Positions 9,085 through 18,884 of a DNA stretch of 64,000 bases are shown piece by piece (the stretch's first letter is position 1; the number at the start of each line of letters is the position of its first letter). The translations under genes were made by a program, and so were the position numbers. Location of the stretch: positions 1 to 64,000 of the forward strand of contig JACQDB010000133.1 in the NCBI GenBank assembly GCA_016201275.1. The letters are read 5' to 3'. The notes under the pieces were generated by a model. It searched no databases and was not told the origin of the DNA. It saw only the letters and a program-made list of their open reading frames with translations. Origin of the DNA: Acidobacteriota bacterium. GTDB lineage: Bacteria > Acidobacteriota > Blastocatellia > UBA7656.

Positions 9085-10824
9085 TCAACTTCCGGTCTTG
9101 GAGCCCTCGGCTTGAACAATCTCGTAGATCATAATTTTATGCTCGGGGATTTCCCATCTCAGTTTTGCGCGTTCAGGATGCTCGCTCAGGAAAGCTTTTA
9201 AAGGCGCGAGGCTAACCTCTTCCCCTAAGCCTATGTCTGATTCAAGAGCAAAGACAAAGAGCGGTTTATCGGGGCTTACTTCAGATAAAACATCCTCCAA
9301 TTTACTAACGGTTTCCGACTTGCTGCCCACGCCGCTGTTGACTCTATCCGTAAACAGTGTGGAAATCGTCGCCCTATTGGTAAACAGATAGACGCCATAG
9401 GCATAGACACTCACCACAACACCATCCTCCGGCACATTCTGTTTTATCCATTCGTTGGCAGCCGTTATATCTTTCCAGTTTCTCGCTGCCAGCGGACCAG
9501 AGAAATGACCGAAGGCATAGACGTTGGCGACGGTTAAGAAATCCACCAGCCCTGCCGACAGCCCATTGAGTATCAATAAGATAATTAAAGCCGCAGACAG
9601 CACTTTTTGCGGAACCCTCAAAAACTGTCGCCGTTGCCAGAGCAATCGCGCGCCGGTAATGAACGGAACCGCCAGCAACGGATAAATCGGCATCAAGAAG
9701 CGAAATGTCCCCTCAAAGGGATAAAGAATAACGACGCTTAAATAAGAGACCAGACACCAGGCGACTACATCGCGCCGCTTGAGCAGAATGACCAGACCGA
9801 TAAGAAAAATCAGGCTGACGAGCAAACCCATTGCCGGGAACAACCAGGCTAGATGAACCTGTGCGAGCAAATCTTGTCCGACAGGTGTTCCCCCAGGCGC
9901 AAAACAGAGGAAAGGTGCGTCCTGCGAAATCAGACTCCATAAATTTGCAGCCGGTTTGCGCCAGCCAAAATGGTTTGATACCCAACCCATATAATTATTG
10001 ACTGAACCGCCGCCGGGAGCTGACAGTATGCTCCAAACCAGCCAAGGCACCATGACCAACCCGGAAGTCACAGCAAAAACTGATAACTTGCGCCAATTGC
10101 GATTGACCAGAAGCGTCAAACCGATTCCGCCAATCACCGTGAAGCCAACCGTGCGCGTCAACATCGCCAGTCCTGCGAAGAGTCCAGCAAGCGCAATGTT
10201 GAGCCACCAACGGCTGTCGCTCTCGGACTCTTCGCCCACACTCTTGGTTGCCAGCAACACCGCAGCCGTCGTCCACAGGGCAAAAAAACATTCCGAAAAT
10301 ATCTGACCGCTCCAAAACATCACCCACGGAATCAAGCCGATCAGAAATGTCATTACCGCCGCGCGTTTTGGCGCAAGGTAGCGCCGCAAAAGCCTATAAC
10401 CAAGCCATAGAAAGACTAAACAGGCAAAAGCGGAAAGGCTCCTGAGAAAAGTGATGCCCGTCGCATCGAGAGCGACAAATTTCAAAGCAACTGCCAGCAC
10501 CGCCGGATAGCCTATCGGAAACATATTGGCGACGGGGGCATCAGGATGATTAATCAAATGATAGCCGTGACCTTCGGAGAGTGCTTTGGCGGAAACCAGA
10601 TACATAGAGTTGTCCAACCCCCATGCCGGATAAGTCACAGGTGGTCCGATGCGTGCCGCGTAAAGCCCTCCCAGAAGCATGACGAAAGCAATCATCAAGC
10701 GATTCGCTTGGCGATTTGTTGCGGCCTCTTGAGAAGTCTTCGCCTGATGCAAAGGTGCCTTGCCGGTATCAGCCTGCTCCAGCGATATAACTCCTGTTTG
10801 CGCGATACGCGTTCCTATTTCCAC
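9085..10824 (-). CDS. PMT/ArnT-type membrane glycosyltransferase (GT39-like)
   Basis: 579 aa and strongly hydrophobic, with about ten to twelve membrane spans. A first-loop acidic site, YPAWGLDNSMYLVSAKALSEG, and a later GTFRFLMPIYPLL segment fit dolichyl-phosphate-mannose-protein mannosyltransferase-like enzymes (PMT/ArnT superfamily). These take sugar from a polyprenyl phosphate. A soluble C-terminal tail follows (WKDITAANEWIKQNVPEDGVVV). A GTG at 10824 is chosen because AAGGAG lies six bases before it; an upstream TTG at 10875 lacks a site. With the DPM-like domain at 5237 it would complete a lipid-linked sugar transfer route. The acceptor could be the natural product, a protein or a cell-surface lipid. 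Confidence 0.8.
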   Translation of the reverse strand: MEIGTRIAQTGVISLEQADTGKAPLHQAKTSQEAATNRQANRLMIAFVMLLGGLYAARIGPPVTYPAWGLDNSMYLVSAKALSEGHGYHLINHPDAPVANMFPIGYPAVLAVALKFVALDATGITFLRSLSAFACLVFLWLGYRLLRRYLAPKRAAVMTFLIGLIPWVMFWSGQIFSECFFALWTTAAVLLATKSVGEESESDSRWWLNIALAGLFAGLAMLTRTVGFTVIGGIGLTLLVNRNWRKLSVFAVTSGLVMVPWLVWSILSAPGGGSVNNYMGWVSNHFGWRKPAANLWSLISQDAPFLCFAPGGTPVGQDLLAQVHLAWLFPAMGLLVSLIFLIGLVILLKRRDVVAWCLVSYLSVVILYPFEGTFRFLMPIYPLLAVPFITGARLLWQRRQFLRVPQKVLSAALIILLILNGLSAGLVDFLTVANVYAFGHFSGPLAARNWKDITAANEWIKQNVPEDGVVVSVYAYGVYLFTNRATISTLFTDRVNSGVGSKSETVSKLEDVLSEVSPDKPLFVFALESDIGLGEEVSLAPLKAFLSEHPERAKLRWEIPEHKIMIYEIVQAEGSKTGS

Positions 10825-10955
10825 GTTTTTCTCCTTTTCACCATGAACGTCTTTGCGCCCTGACAAATTGACCAAGCCAGAGGCCGCCGTTTTTTGGCAC
10901 CACTGCCGATTGCCTCGTCAAGCTTCTTCATCAAGACGCTTGAGGCAATAGCGAA

Positions 10956-12413
10956 TCAGGTAAGATCAACCATGTCGAGTATTTGCCCGGTAACGGGGCT
11001 TGAACGGAATTGGCGGTTTTGTTTCGAGACCTGGATATTCACCTCGCCCTTCGGTCTCAGCAAAAGCAAGTTATGGGTTCTTCTGTCAATGCGTTGGTTG
11101 GGAAGCAGTTGCATACCGAGTCTCTGAAGGAGGATTGCCAGAACAATTTTGACTTCGAGGATGCCCAGCATCTGTCCGAAGCAGTGGTGCTTGGGACCGC
11201 CAAACGGGAAGTACTTGGTAAAACCTGGAGTAATCGTTTCCCAACGCTGCGGACAAAAGCGCAGAGGTTTGTCATAAATACTCGGCAAGCGATGCGTGAT
11301 AAAACTGCTCAAAACGATCATCGCGCCTTCGGGCAACTCATAAGGTCCATAAGAGAGCGGTTTGCTAGTGAAGCGCCGCGTGAATGCCTGTGGCGGCATC
11401 AATCGCAAACCTTCTTTTACCACTCTGTCAAGCAGCGGCAGACGTTCCAAATCCTGTATGGTTGGCGCTTCGCCGTGTAAGGCAGCGGTTAATTCATCCA
11501 CCAAATCGGCATGGACTGTCGGGTGTTGCATCAGCAGAAAGAGGGTCCAGACCAGTGCGCTCATGGTTGTTTCGTGATTCATCACGTCATAAATTTCGGA
11601 AATCAGTTCGTAGTCACTGAGCGCTTCGCCTTTCTGTGTGCGTGCTGCTATCATCGCGGCAAGCATATCTGTCGGTTCTGCACCTTGCGCACGCTTTTCG
11701 GTAATCAAATCCTGCAAAGTGTTTACCATTTTGGCTACGGTGCCAAGCATACGACGGTATGGCGTACCTGGAAGATCATAAGGAAAAACCCAGGTGCTGA
11801 AACTGAGAGTCCGAGCAAAAAGGTCTTGAACCACTTTGTAGATGCGCTCAACCTCCTGCGGCTCTTCGACGCCCAGAGTCACTTTCATGGAGAAGGCGTG
11901 AATGAGCCGCCAGATGGTTTCGTGCAGGTCTATGACTTCGCCTTCTCGCCAATGGGCTATGGTACGCTCGGTCACAGAGACCATAGAGTCTCGCCATCGG
12001 GAAACCCAACTGTGATTAAACGCCGAAGAGGTCATGATCTGTCGCCGCATACGGTAATCTTCGCCATCCCTGTTGCCCATGCTCCAGCGTAAAATTGCCA
12101 GCGGCGTATTGGGAACATTCCATTCCAGGCGCGATGAAACATGAAAATTCTCGGAATCTTCCATCAAGCGCTGGTTATATTCAGGGGCGAAGGAAAAGAC
12201 CCAGCGTGGCGACTGTGAACCGAGAGCGCTCAACAATCCATACTTTTTGTAAATCACATCCACGTACCCTACAGGGTCGCGCCAAAAAAGATTTTGCTGC
12301 GGTGTCCAGCCTAAAATCGGCGCTGGAGAAGGCCCCTTGGGTATGGTCTTACCGGCTATGCCCGACCCTGTCGGAGAACCGCTTCGTCTGTTTATCGTCT
12401 GAGAGGTTTGCAT
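10956..12413 (-). CDS. Cytochrome P450 (first of two)
   Basis: 485 aa, full P450 length. An I-helix NHETT replaces the usual AGxDT. The ExxR motif is EGLR, and the haem loop is FGGPKHHCFG, with Pro where most P450s have Gly; the Cys ligand is near residue 415. The N-terminus (GPSPAPILGWTPQQNLFWRDPVGYV) has no membrane anchor, so the enzyme is soluble or peripheral. It ends in a tail carrying RSSPVTG. It is about 35-40 percent similar by eye to the P450 at 17329. It probably hydroxylates or oxidises the PKS/NRPS product, possibly on a carrier protein. A good AAGGA site precedes the ATG. Confidence 0.92.
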   Translation of the reverse strand: MQTSQTINRRSGSPTGSGIAGKTIPKGPSPAPILGWTPQQNLFWRDPVGYVDVIYKKYGLLSALGSQSPRWVFSFAPEYNQRLMEDSENFHVSSRLEWNVPNTPLAILRWSMGNRDGEDYRMRRQIMTSSAFNHSWVSRWRDSMVSVTERTIAHWREGEVIDLHETIWRLIHAFSMKVTLGVEEPQEVERIYKVVQDLFARTLSFSTWVFPYDLPGTPYRRMLGTVAKMVNTLQDLITEKRAQGAEPTDMLAAMIAARTQKGEALSDYELISEIYDVMNHETTMSALVWTLFLLMQHPTVHADLVDELTAALHGEAPTIQDLERLPLLDRVVKEGLRLMPPQAFTRRFTSKPLSYGPYELPEGAMIVLSSFITHRLPSIYDKPLRFCPQRWETITPGFTKYFPFGGPKHHCFGQMLGILEVKIVLAILLQRLGMQLLPNQRIDRRTHNLLLLRPKGEVNIQVSKQNRQFRSSPVTGQILDMVDLT

Positions 12414-12501
12414 AATTTTGTCCTTGTAGTGCTTGCCGTTTTCTTCAAGAGCAACAGCTATTGAATGCGGATGGGGGTTACAGGTTTGGCTATGGTTTTA
12501 A

Positions 12502-13653
12502 TCAATTCAAGCCTGCGTCTGTCCGCAGTTGCTCGACGCGATTGGTGGCTTCCCAGGTGAAGCCTTCTTCATTGCGTCCGAAATGCCCGAAGGCAGCCGT
12601 TCTGGCGTAAACCGGACGGCGTAAATCGAGACACTCGATGATGCCTTGCGGGGTTAGTCGGAAGTTAGCTCTGATCATCTCTGAAAGTTTTTTCTCCTCA
12701 ACCTTGGCGGTTCCTTCGCAATCAATATAAACCGATACGGGTTCGGCAACCGCAAATACATATGCCAGTTGTACGCGGCAACGGTCGGCGATTCCGGCAG
12801 CGACAATATTTTTGGCGATGTAGCGAGCCATGTAAGAAGCCGAACGATCAACCTTTGTCGGGTCTTTGCCGGAAAACGCCCCGCCTCCGTGAGGAGCCAT
12901 ACCGCCGTAGGTATCAACGATGATTTTCCGTCCGGTCAATCCCGTATCGCCTTGCGGTCCGCCGATGACAAAACGCCCGGATGGATTGACATAATATTTT
13001 GTCCGGCTGTCGAGCAGGTGTTCCGGGATCGTCGCTTTGATAACCGTTTGAATCACTTCCTGGCGAATCTGCTCTGTGCTGATTTCAGGACCGTGCTGGG
13101 TCGAAATCACAACCGTGTCAACGCGCTTGGGTTGGCCTTTAAAATATTCAACGGTTACCTGCGATTTGCCGTCCGGGCGCAAATATTGTAGTGTGCCTTC
13201 GCGCCTGACTTCGCTCAGTCTGCGAACCAGTTGATGAGCCAGTTGAATTGGCAAAGGCATCAACTCTTTGGTTTCATTACAGGCAAAACCGAACATCAGC
13301 CCTTGATCGCCCGCGCCACCCGTATCAACCCCTAAAGCGATGTCGGAAGATTGCGTATTGATCGCCGAAATCACCGAGCAGGTGTCGGCATCAAAACCGT
13401 ATTTTGCTCTGGTGTAGCCAATCTCTTTGACGGTCTCGCGAGCAATCTTTGAATAATCGAATTGCCCTTTTGCGCTAATCTCTCCGCCAACCATAATTAA
13501 ACCTGTGGTCACCATAGTTTCACAGGCGACTCTGCCAAACCCATCCTGGCGCAGCACTTCATCCAAAATGGCATCCGAAATTTGATCGCAAATTTTGTCC
13601 GGATGACCTTCGGTGACCGACTCTGAGGTAAACAAAAAACTCTCTTGTGCCAA
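12502..13653 (-). CDS. metK: S-adenosylmethionine synthetase
   Basis: 383 aa, the family's normal length. The signatures are [29 protein letters not shown], and the P-loop-like [15 protein letters not shown]. It makes SAM from methionine and ATP in the cytoplasm. A TTG start at 13653 has AAGGAG six bases upstream and gives [11 protein letters not shown], the usual N-terminus. It sits inside a locus with at least five SAM-dependent enzymes, directly downstream of the radical SAM gene. The likeliest role is local SAM supply, although it could be the cell's only metK. Nothing in the sequence looks degenerate. Confidence 0.96.
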   Translation of the reverse strand: MAQESFLFTSESVTEGHPDKICDQISDAILDEVLRQDGFGRVACETMVTTGLIMVGGEISAKGQFDYSKIARETVKEIGYTRAKYGFDADTCSVISAINTQSSDIALGVDTGGAGDQGLMFGFACNETKELMPLPIQLAHQLVRRLSEVRREGTLQYLRPDGKSQVTVEYFKGQPKRVDTVVISTQHGPEISTEQIRQEVIQTVIKATIPEHLLDSRTKYYVNPSGRFVIGGPQGDTGLTGRKIIVDTYGGMAPHGGGAFSGKDPTKVDRSASYMARYIAKNIVAAGIADRCRVQLAYVFAVAEPVSVYIDCEGTAKVEEKKLSEMIRANFRLTPQGIIECLDLRRPVYARTAAFGHFGRNEEGFTWEATNRVEQLRTDAGLN

Positions 13654-13712
13654 TGTTGTCTCCTTGCTGTGTAGCAACGCTTGATATAGGTGGAACCCAT
13701 CAACCGATTCAA

Positions 13713-15200
13713 TTAGGCATAAGCGTATTGCCCTCGGCGCATACTCTGATAGTTTTCAAAATCCACTTCTTTGATTAAGCGCAGGCGCTCTTCAAACAGT
13801 TCCCGCGCCGAGAAATGCAAGCCGTCGTAAACCGGGAAATAGAAATGCCAGCCTTCGGGGAGTTCCTGCACCGAATACTTCGTTTGCATACTTCTGAAGG
13901 TAGCAATCGGAATCAGGTGAAAGACCGAATATCGGGCTCTGGCGCTGCCGAAGGTATTGACGATGTCACGAATTTCAAGATACCCATTTTTGGTTTTTTC
14001 CATTAAGTCATGATCGGCATCCGGGGGAAGCACGATGCCGAAATCAAGTTCCGGAAGTCCGCAACTCGCCAGCCAGGCAATGATGCCGTTTTGCTCGTTC
14101 AACGGTTTTAACTTGCTATAGTCGGCTCGCCTGTCGAAAGTTTCTACGGGAAGGTAGAGTCTGTAGGCGCCGACAATTTGCCCGGTCTCGGAATCCACTG
14201 TATGAGTGAAGAGAGCTTCCATTAACTCTTCATCAAGTACGCCATTTTTCGACAGTCTGCCAACTTCCAGACCATTGGGAAATTCCCAGGCGAATTTTCT
14301 GTCGCGCAAGGCTTGCAGCAACTCCAGCAAGCGCTTGCGCCCCTCTTTGTTGGCTGCCTGGAGCAGCAAATTGTCATCCACGATGTTGAGGGTTCTGATG
14401 CCAGCTTGCTGATAGTGATCGAGCATGGCGGTGGCGACCTCCAGATCCAAATATTCATAGACGCTCTTGCGGCTCTCGCAAAAATTGCACTCCCGCGGAC
14501 AACCACGCGTAAAATAGATGAAGCCTATAGGGGTTTGCACGCCTTCGGGAACCGGTCCGTCGTGACTATCTTCATACTCCATCAAATGTGGCAGTTTATG
14601 AAAAGCCGGTTTGGTCAATGCCTCAAAAGGATGCCGATACGCGCCAACCATTCGCGGTTCCCAGTTTCCGCTGGCAAGCTCTTGCGGATTGAAGTCGCCT
14701 ATAAAAGCAAGGTCCGCGCCAAAAGCCAGATAATCGTGCGGTCTGGCACTGACATCTGCGCCTCCAACAATCACTTTCACTTGTGGATTCAACTGTTTGA
14801 TATAGCCGATTAAGTCTTTGACGACTCCCGATTCATAAGTAAAATGGCTGGAAATTCCTATAATGTCAGACTCAAGAATCGCTTGATCCGCGTAGCTGAA
14901 AGGCGCACCAACTTTCAGCACTTCGACTTGATAGCCTTCCCAGTCCAAGACTTTATATCTCTCTTCGCGGTCGCAATCGGCTACTCTGAGGTCCAGTATG
15001 TCAACCTCAAAACCGAGTTCTCGCTCCATTACCGAAGCCACTCTTGCCAGGCTTGCCGGTATAATCCTGCGATAGATATTACCAAGGTAGATGCCTGAGT
15101 AAGCCAGATAATCGAAATCAGGATTCGTAAAACCGGTGATTTTAATCGCCACCGTCGGATGTTGAATCAATGTCACTTTCGTGCTTTTTGTGGTATTCAT
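13713..15200 (-). CDS. B12-binding-domain radical SAM enzyme (probable class B C-methyltransferase type)
   Basis: 495 aa. The N-terminal 170 residues form a cobalamin-binding-like Rossmann domain (LRVADCD..., [28 protein letters not shown]), without the canonical DxHxxG. The 4Fe-4S site CxxxCxxC is C234/C238/C241 in [14 protein letters not shown], followed by [10 protein letters not shown]. Class B enzymes methylate unactivated carbons or phosphorus; others in the superfamily do ring rearrangements. Placement between metK and two methyltransferases favours C-methylation of the product. AAGAGG precedes the ATG. The C-terminal domain ([19 protein letters not shown]) is typical of the superfamily. 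The substrate is unknown. Confidence 0.88.
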   Translation of the reverse strand: MNTTKSTKVTLIQHPTVAIKITGFTNPDFDYLAYSGIYLGNIYRRIIPASLARVASVMERELGFEVDILDLRVADCDREERYKVLDWEGYQVEVLKVGAPFSYADQAILESDIIGISSHFTYESGVVKDLIGYIKQLNPQVKVIVGGADVSARPHDYLAFGADLAFIGDFNPQELASGNWEPRMVGAYRHPFEALTKPAFHKLPHLMEYEDSHDGPVPEGVQTPIGFIYFTRGCPRECNFCESRKSVYEYLDLEVATAMLDHYQQAGIRTLNIVDDNLLLQAANKEGRKRLLELLQALRDRKFAWEFPNGLEVGRLSKNGVLDEELMEALFTHTVDSETGQIVGAYRLYLPVETFDRRADYSKLKPLNEQNGIIAWLASCGLPELDFGIVLPPDADHDLMEKTKNGYLEIRDIVNTFGSARARYSVFHLIPIATFRSMQTKYSVQELPEGWHFYFPVYDGLHFSARELFEERLRLIKEVDFENYQSMRRGQYAYA

Positions 15201-15392
15201 GTGTTCCTCTTATTAGACAGCTCGGTGTGCAGTTTCGGAGTTAACCGAAAGCGGCGAACAGAAGCAGTTCAGGCAATAATTGAAACCTCATTTGAGGAAG
15301 ATGTTGCGTGTATGAAGTAATTCTCAAGGGGTGCGCCAAAGCCGAAAGCCTTGGCTTCAACGCCTCTGACAAAATTCTCCAAGCTACTTTCA

Positions 15393-16229
15393 TCAGCCAA
15401 GCGGCTTTTCGGCAGTAGCCACGATATAATCCAGACGGGAAGTGTGGTACCTGCGTAGATACCGAATGAGCAAAGCTCTGAGGCCGCCGGAAGTTTCGTG
15501 GCGCTCACGAAATTGTGTAAAAGGTTTTATCACTTGTTCGCGTATGGAAGATATGGAAATATTGGTGAACCCAATCTGAGATAATTTTTCTGCGTAAATA
15601 TCTCTTGAGTACATATTCAAAGAATTGACTCTTGGATCGCTCACCTTGCGTCCGGGCATCGCAATCAGGTCTGCCGTCACCAGTCGCCCTCCAGGGCGCA
15701 GGACGCGGTAGGCTTCACGGAAAAAATCTTCACGGGTCAGGAATTGAAAAGCTGCCTCGACCGAAGCCACCTTATCGAAGGCATTCGAGGAAAAAGGCAG
15801 CTTGACGGCTGAAGCCAATTGCAACTCCAGACGCTCAGACAGACCAAACTTTTCGGCTCGCTCAGAGGCGATTTCGATCACATCAGGGTTGATGTCTATG
15901 GCTGTGATACGGTCAACGCCAAAGTGCCCAATCCAGAAAAAGTCCTGTTCGGCAAGTCCGCAACCAACATCAAGGAGGCGTTCACCGCTTGAGAATTCCC
16001 CCACCTCTGCAACCAGCCTAACCAGCGCTTCTCCTGCTTCATCAACGGTCTGCGCCCCATCTTTCCAGTAGCCCATATTCATGTAGCGCGTGTAGGAGAT
16101 GGGACCGGCATTGCCGTGTTGTCTGGACTGCTCGCGGGCAACAAATTTGCGCTCGTATTCCTCTCGCGTATGTGACGCTCCCTCTGCTTTGTGCCGGGCA
16201 AATTTGCCTATCGCTGATTCTTGTCTCAT
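15393..16229 (-). CDS. Class I SAM-dependent methyltransferase (tandem copy 1)
   Basis: 278 aa. NMGYWKDGAQTVDEA, then motif I LLDVGCGLAEQD, ITAIDINPDVIE (motif II acidic), and VASVEAAFQFLTREDFFREAYRVLRPGGRLVTADL. This is the layout of small-molecule C/O/N-methyltransferases such as the rifamycin 27-O-demethyl or phosphoethanolamine type. The ATG at 16229 has GGAAGGAG nine bases upstream; a longer frame upstream lacks one. It is a clear paralogue of the next gene (16346-17203), sharing MGYWKDGAQT and MTREDFFREAYRVL-like blocks, so a tandem duplication is inferred. Motif I reads GCGLAEQD where the other copy reads GCGYGDED. Confidence 0.9.
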   Translation of the reverse strand: MRQESAIGKFARHKAEGASHTREEYERKFVAREQSRQHGNAGPISYTRYMNMGYWKDGAQTVDEAGEALVRLVAEVGEFSSGERLLDVGCGLAEQDFFWIGHFGVDRITAIDINPDVIEIASERAEKFGLSERLELQLASAVKLPFSSNAFDKVASVEAAFQFLTREDFFREAYRVLRPGGRLVTADLIAMPGRKVSDPRVNSLNMYSRDIYAEKLSQIGFTNISISSIREQVIKPFTQFRERHETSGGLRALLIRYLRRYHTSRLDYIVATAEKPLG

Positions 16230-16345
16230 GGATATTTCTCCTTCCCTTGCGCTTCTCCTGCATCGCAGATCACTTTCGCAGGATTCGCCGGTTTGCAATT
16301 TTGCAAACCCGCCTTCGATGATTTCTCGCGAGTTCCTTTTGTCCT

Positions 16346-17203
16346 TCAGCGAACTTCGCTTTTATCCGCCGTGACCAGCAGATAATCCAGTCGGGAAGCG
16401 AAGAACCTGTGCAGCATCACATTGATAAATCCTAGCAGGTTAAACTTGCCCAGACGGCGCAAAAGGAAATTTGAATAGGGCTTGAAGACAAAGGCTCCTA
16501 TAGAGGTGACCTGCACGTTGGTGAACCCTGCGCCCCTCAGTTTGCTCGCATAAGTTTCAGCCGGGTACGCATTGACCGGATTGATAAAGTGAGCTTTTCG
16601 ACCCGGCAGAGGAACCGCGTCGGTAGTTACCAGGCGACCGCCATTCTTCAATACACGGTAGGCTTCGTGAAAAAAATCCTCGCGGGTCATGAAATGGTGC
16701 GACGCCTCTATTGACACGACTTTATCGAAACTGGCATCCTCAAAAGGCAGGTCAACTGCCGAAGCAACCTGAAAATCAATGTGTTCATTGAGTTTTTTTT
16801 CCGCAACCCGCTTGGCGGCTCCTTCGATTTCCGCAGGGTTGATGTCTATGCCGACAATGCGCTGCGCTTGACCATGCTCCATCCAGAAAATATCTTCATC
16901 GCCATAGCCGCAACCGACATCGAGTATGCAATCGTGTTGGCTGAACTGCCCGCTCGTGGCAACCAGTTTCGCTAACGCCCGCGCCGCTTCATCCAAAGTT
17001 TGCGCGCCGTCTTTCCAGTAACCGATGTTCAGGTATTGCGTCTGATCCGTAGGATTGAAATCCTGGCGCGCGGTATGCTGATAGGTTTTGACTACCCTCT
17101 GCTCGTGAGCTTCTCTTCTTTTTCTGTAAGTGTCCGGCTTCGACTCCGCTCTTTGATTGATCGTTACAACCGAGCTTTGCGCCGTGCTTGTACCTGTTTC
17201 CAT
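16346..17203 (-). CDS. Class I SAM-dependent methyltransferase (tandem copy 2)
   Basis: 285 aa. LNIGYWKDGAQTLDEAARAL, motif I ILDVGCGYGDEDIFW, IVGIDINPAEIE, then VVSIEASHHFMTREDFFHEAYRVLKNGGRLVTTD. Same family and order as the neighbour at 15393. AAGGAG stands six bases before the ATG. The neighbour is 116 bases downstream on the same strand and lies in the same likely operon. The C-terminus is basic and hydrophobic (LLRRLGKFNLLGF), as often seen in enzymes acting on lipid-like substrates. Which heteroatom is methylated cannot be told. Confidence 0.9.
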   Translation of the reverse strand: METGTSTAQSSVVTINQRAESKPDTYRKRREAHEQRVVKTYQHTARQDFNPTDQTQYLNIGYWKDGAQTLDEAARALAKLVATSGQFSQHDCILDVGCGYGDEDIFWMEHGQAQRIVGIDINPAEIEGAAKRVAEKKLNEHIDFQVASAVDLPFEDASFDKVVSIEASHHFMTREDFFHEAYRVLKNGGRLVTTDAVPLPGRKAHFINPVNAYPAETYASKLRGAGFTNVQVTSIGAFVFKPYSNFLLRRLGKFNLLGFINVMLHRFFASRLDYLLVTADKSEVR

Positions 17204-17328
17204 GGGTTTCTCCTTTTCAAAATTGACAAAGTTATTCGCCGCAGGAATGGCAAGGCTGCGGCTGACAAGCGCCTCTGTTGACGCTTTGACCGCCAGGCAA
17301 TCAGCCTTTGCCGGATTCCTGACGAGTT

Positions 17329-18777
17329 CTATCCGAGTTCAACGAGAGCGTGAACATTGCCTGTGACAGGGCTTCTCGCACAACGACTGTCTGTGGCGGC
17401 AACCGACATAAGCAATCCCTTGCGCGGTCGCAAAGACAATTGAAAGATGTGGTCAATGCGAAGGTTTGGCGGCACTGCCACTCGATACCGTTGCAGCAAG
17501 ATGGCAAGCACCATTTTCATTTCCAACATTGCAAACGCTGCTCCTATGCAATTGTGGCGACCTGCGCCGAAAGGAAAATATTCGTATGGCGTTGGTTTGT
17601 AGGTTTCCCATCGTTCAGGCAGAAAGCATTTTGGTCGCTCATAAATTTCAGGTAGCCGATGGGTGATGAACTGGCTGAAAGTCACCGCCGCATTTTTCGG
17701 CAACTCGTAGGCACCCATTTGACAGGGTTCAACATTGAAGCGCGTGCCGAATGGCGCTGTCGGGATCAGCCGCATACTCTCTTTGAGAACGCGATCCAGC
17801 AAGGGCAACCGACTGAGTTGTTCAATTCCCGGATTGCCACCCCGCAATTCACTGCTGAGTTCTTCTACAAGGTCTTCATAAACTTGCGGGTGTTGCGCCA
17901 GTAGAAACAACGTCCATACGAGCGTACTGGCGCTGCTTTCGTGGCAGAGCGCATTGTAGGCTTCAGCGATTAATTCGGCGCTGTCAAACCCAGTGCCTTC
18001 TTCATTGCGGGCGCTGATCATCATTGCCAGGATGTCCCGGCAGGCATCCGCATTGGGTCTTTTGCGTTCGACCAGAGCTTGCAGAAAAGCGACAATGCCA
18101 TTAGCACTTTTCATCATCTTGCGATAACTACTGCCCGGCAAATCAAAGGGCAACATAAAAGCGCGCGGGGCTGACGAAAGCATCGTTTCGATCAGTTCGT
18201 TCAGCGTTTGTATCTCGCTTTCGTCATCGAGACTGAGCACTGCCTTCATGGCTACGCGATGTACCAGGCGGCGCAAATCATCTTCGATATCGCGCACTTC
18301 ATGTAGCGACCAGGCATCAATCATCTTGTGAGTCATCGCAGCCATCATTTCCGCATAGGCTTCGACCTGCTTATGATGAAAAGCCGGAGCCATTAATTTG
18401 CGATGCTGTTTATGCTCTTCTCCATCCAGACGCAACAGTCCTGTACGCAGAGTCATCATGGCAGAGCTTTGCGCCTGATCTTTGCCCTTGCGGTCAGGCT
18501 TTACTTGAAACAGTTCAGGGTTAGCCAAAATCTTCTGATTATGTTCCGGCGCAAAAGCAAATACCCGAAATGGTCTTTGGGGATTCCAGACACTCAGCGT
18601 TCCATATTCCTGATAAAGCCTGGCGAGGTAGCTGACAGGGTCTTTTGACCATCTGAGAGCTTCGACATTCCACCCCAGAACCGGCACACCCTGAGGGCCT
18701 GGTGGCAACTCAACTGAGATGACTGGTCTTGCCATAGCAGGTACCCGTTCGGCGCTTACGCTATCATATTTCGACAT
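17329..18777 (-). CDS. Cytochrome P450 (second of two)
   Basis: 482 aa. The haem loop FGAGRHNCIG fits the consensus exactly. ExxR is ESMR and the I-helix has CHESSA in place of AGxDT. The N-terminus is LPPGPQGVPVLGWNVEALRW with no anchor. The ATG at 18777 is chosen for its GGAG site; a start at 18816 has none. It shares the WTLFLLAQHP, ITHRLPEIY and YFPFGA blocks with the P450 at 10956. Its last 20 residues also carry a RSPVTG motif, so the two are duplicated and diverged. It is separated from the first P450 by the methylation genes. Role: oxidative tailoring, substrate unknown. Confidence 0.93.
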   Translation of the reverse strand: MSKYDSVSAERVPAMARPVISVELPPGPQGVPVLGWNVEALRWSKDPVSYLARLYQEYGTLSVWNPQRPFRVFAFAPEHNQKILANPELFQVKPDRKGKDQAQSSAMMTLRTGLLRLDGEEHKQHRKLMAPAFHHKQVEAYAEMMAAMTHKMIDAWSLHEVRDIEDDLRRLVHRVAMKAVLSLDDESEIQTLNELIETMLSSAPRAFMLPFDLPGSSYRKMMKSANGIVAFLQALVERKRPNADACRDILAMMISARNEEGTGFDSAELIAEAYNALCHESSASTLVWTLFLLAQHPQVYEDLVEELSSELRGGNPGIEQLSRLPLLDRVLKESMRLIPTAPFGTRFNVEPCQMGAYELPKNAAVTFSQFITHRLPEIYERPKCFLPERWETYKPTPYEYFPFGAGRHNCIGAAFAMLEMKMVLAILLQRYRVAVPPNLRIDHIFQLSLRPRKGLLMSVAATDSRCARSPVTGNVHALVELG

Positions 18778-18884
18778 ATGAAACTCCTTCGCTTGCGAAG
18801 ACAAGTGCTGACACACTTATGAAGCGGATGGCGATGTGCGAAAGCTGTTACGTAGAGCTTTTCGCCTCTTGCAGACGGATAATT

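Noticed and set aside
10894-11127. Plus-strand frame with an ICPVTG motif opposite the P450
   Set aside because: It is a shadow caused by the near-palindromic CCCGGTAACGGG on the other strand.
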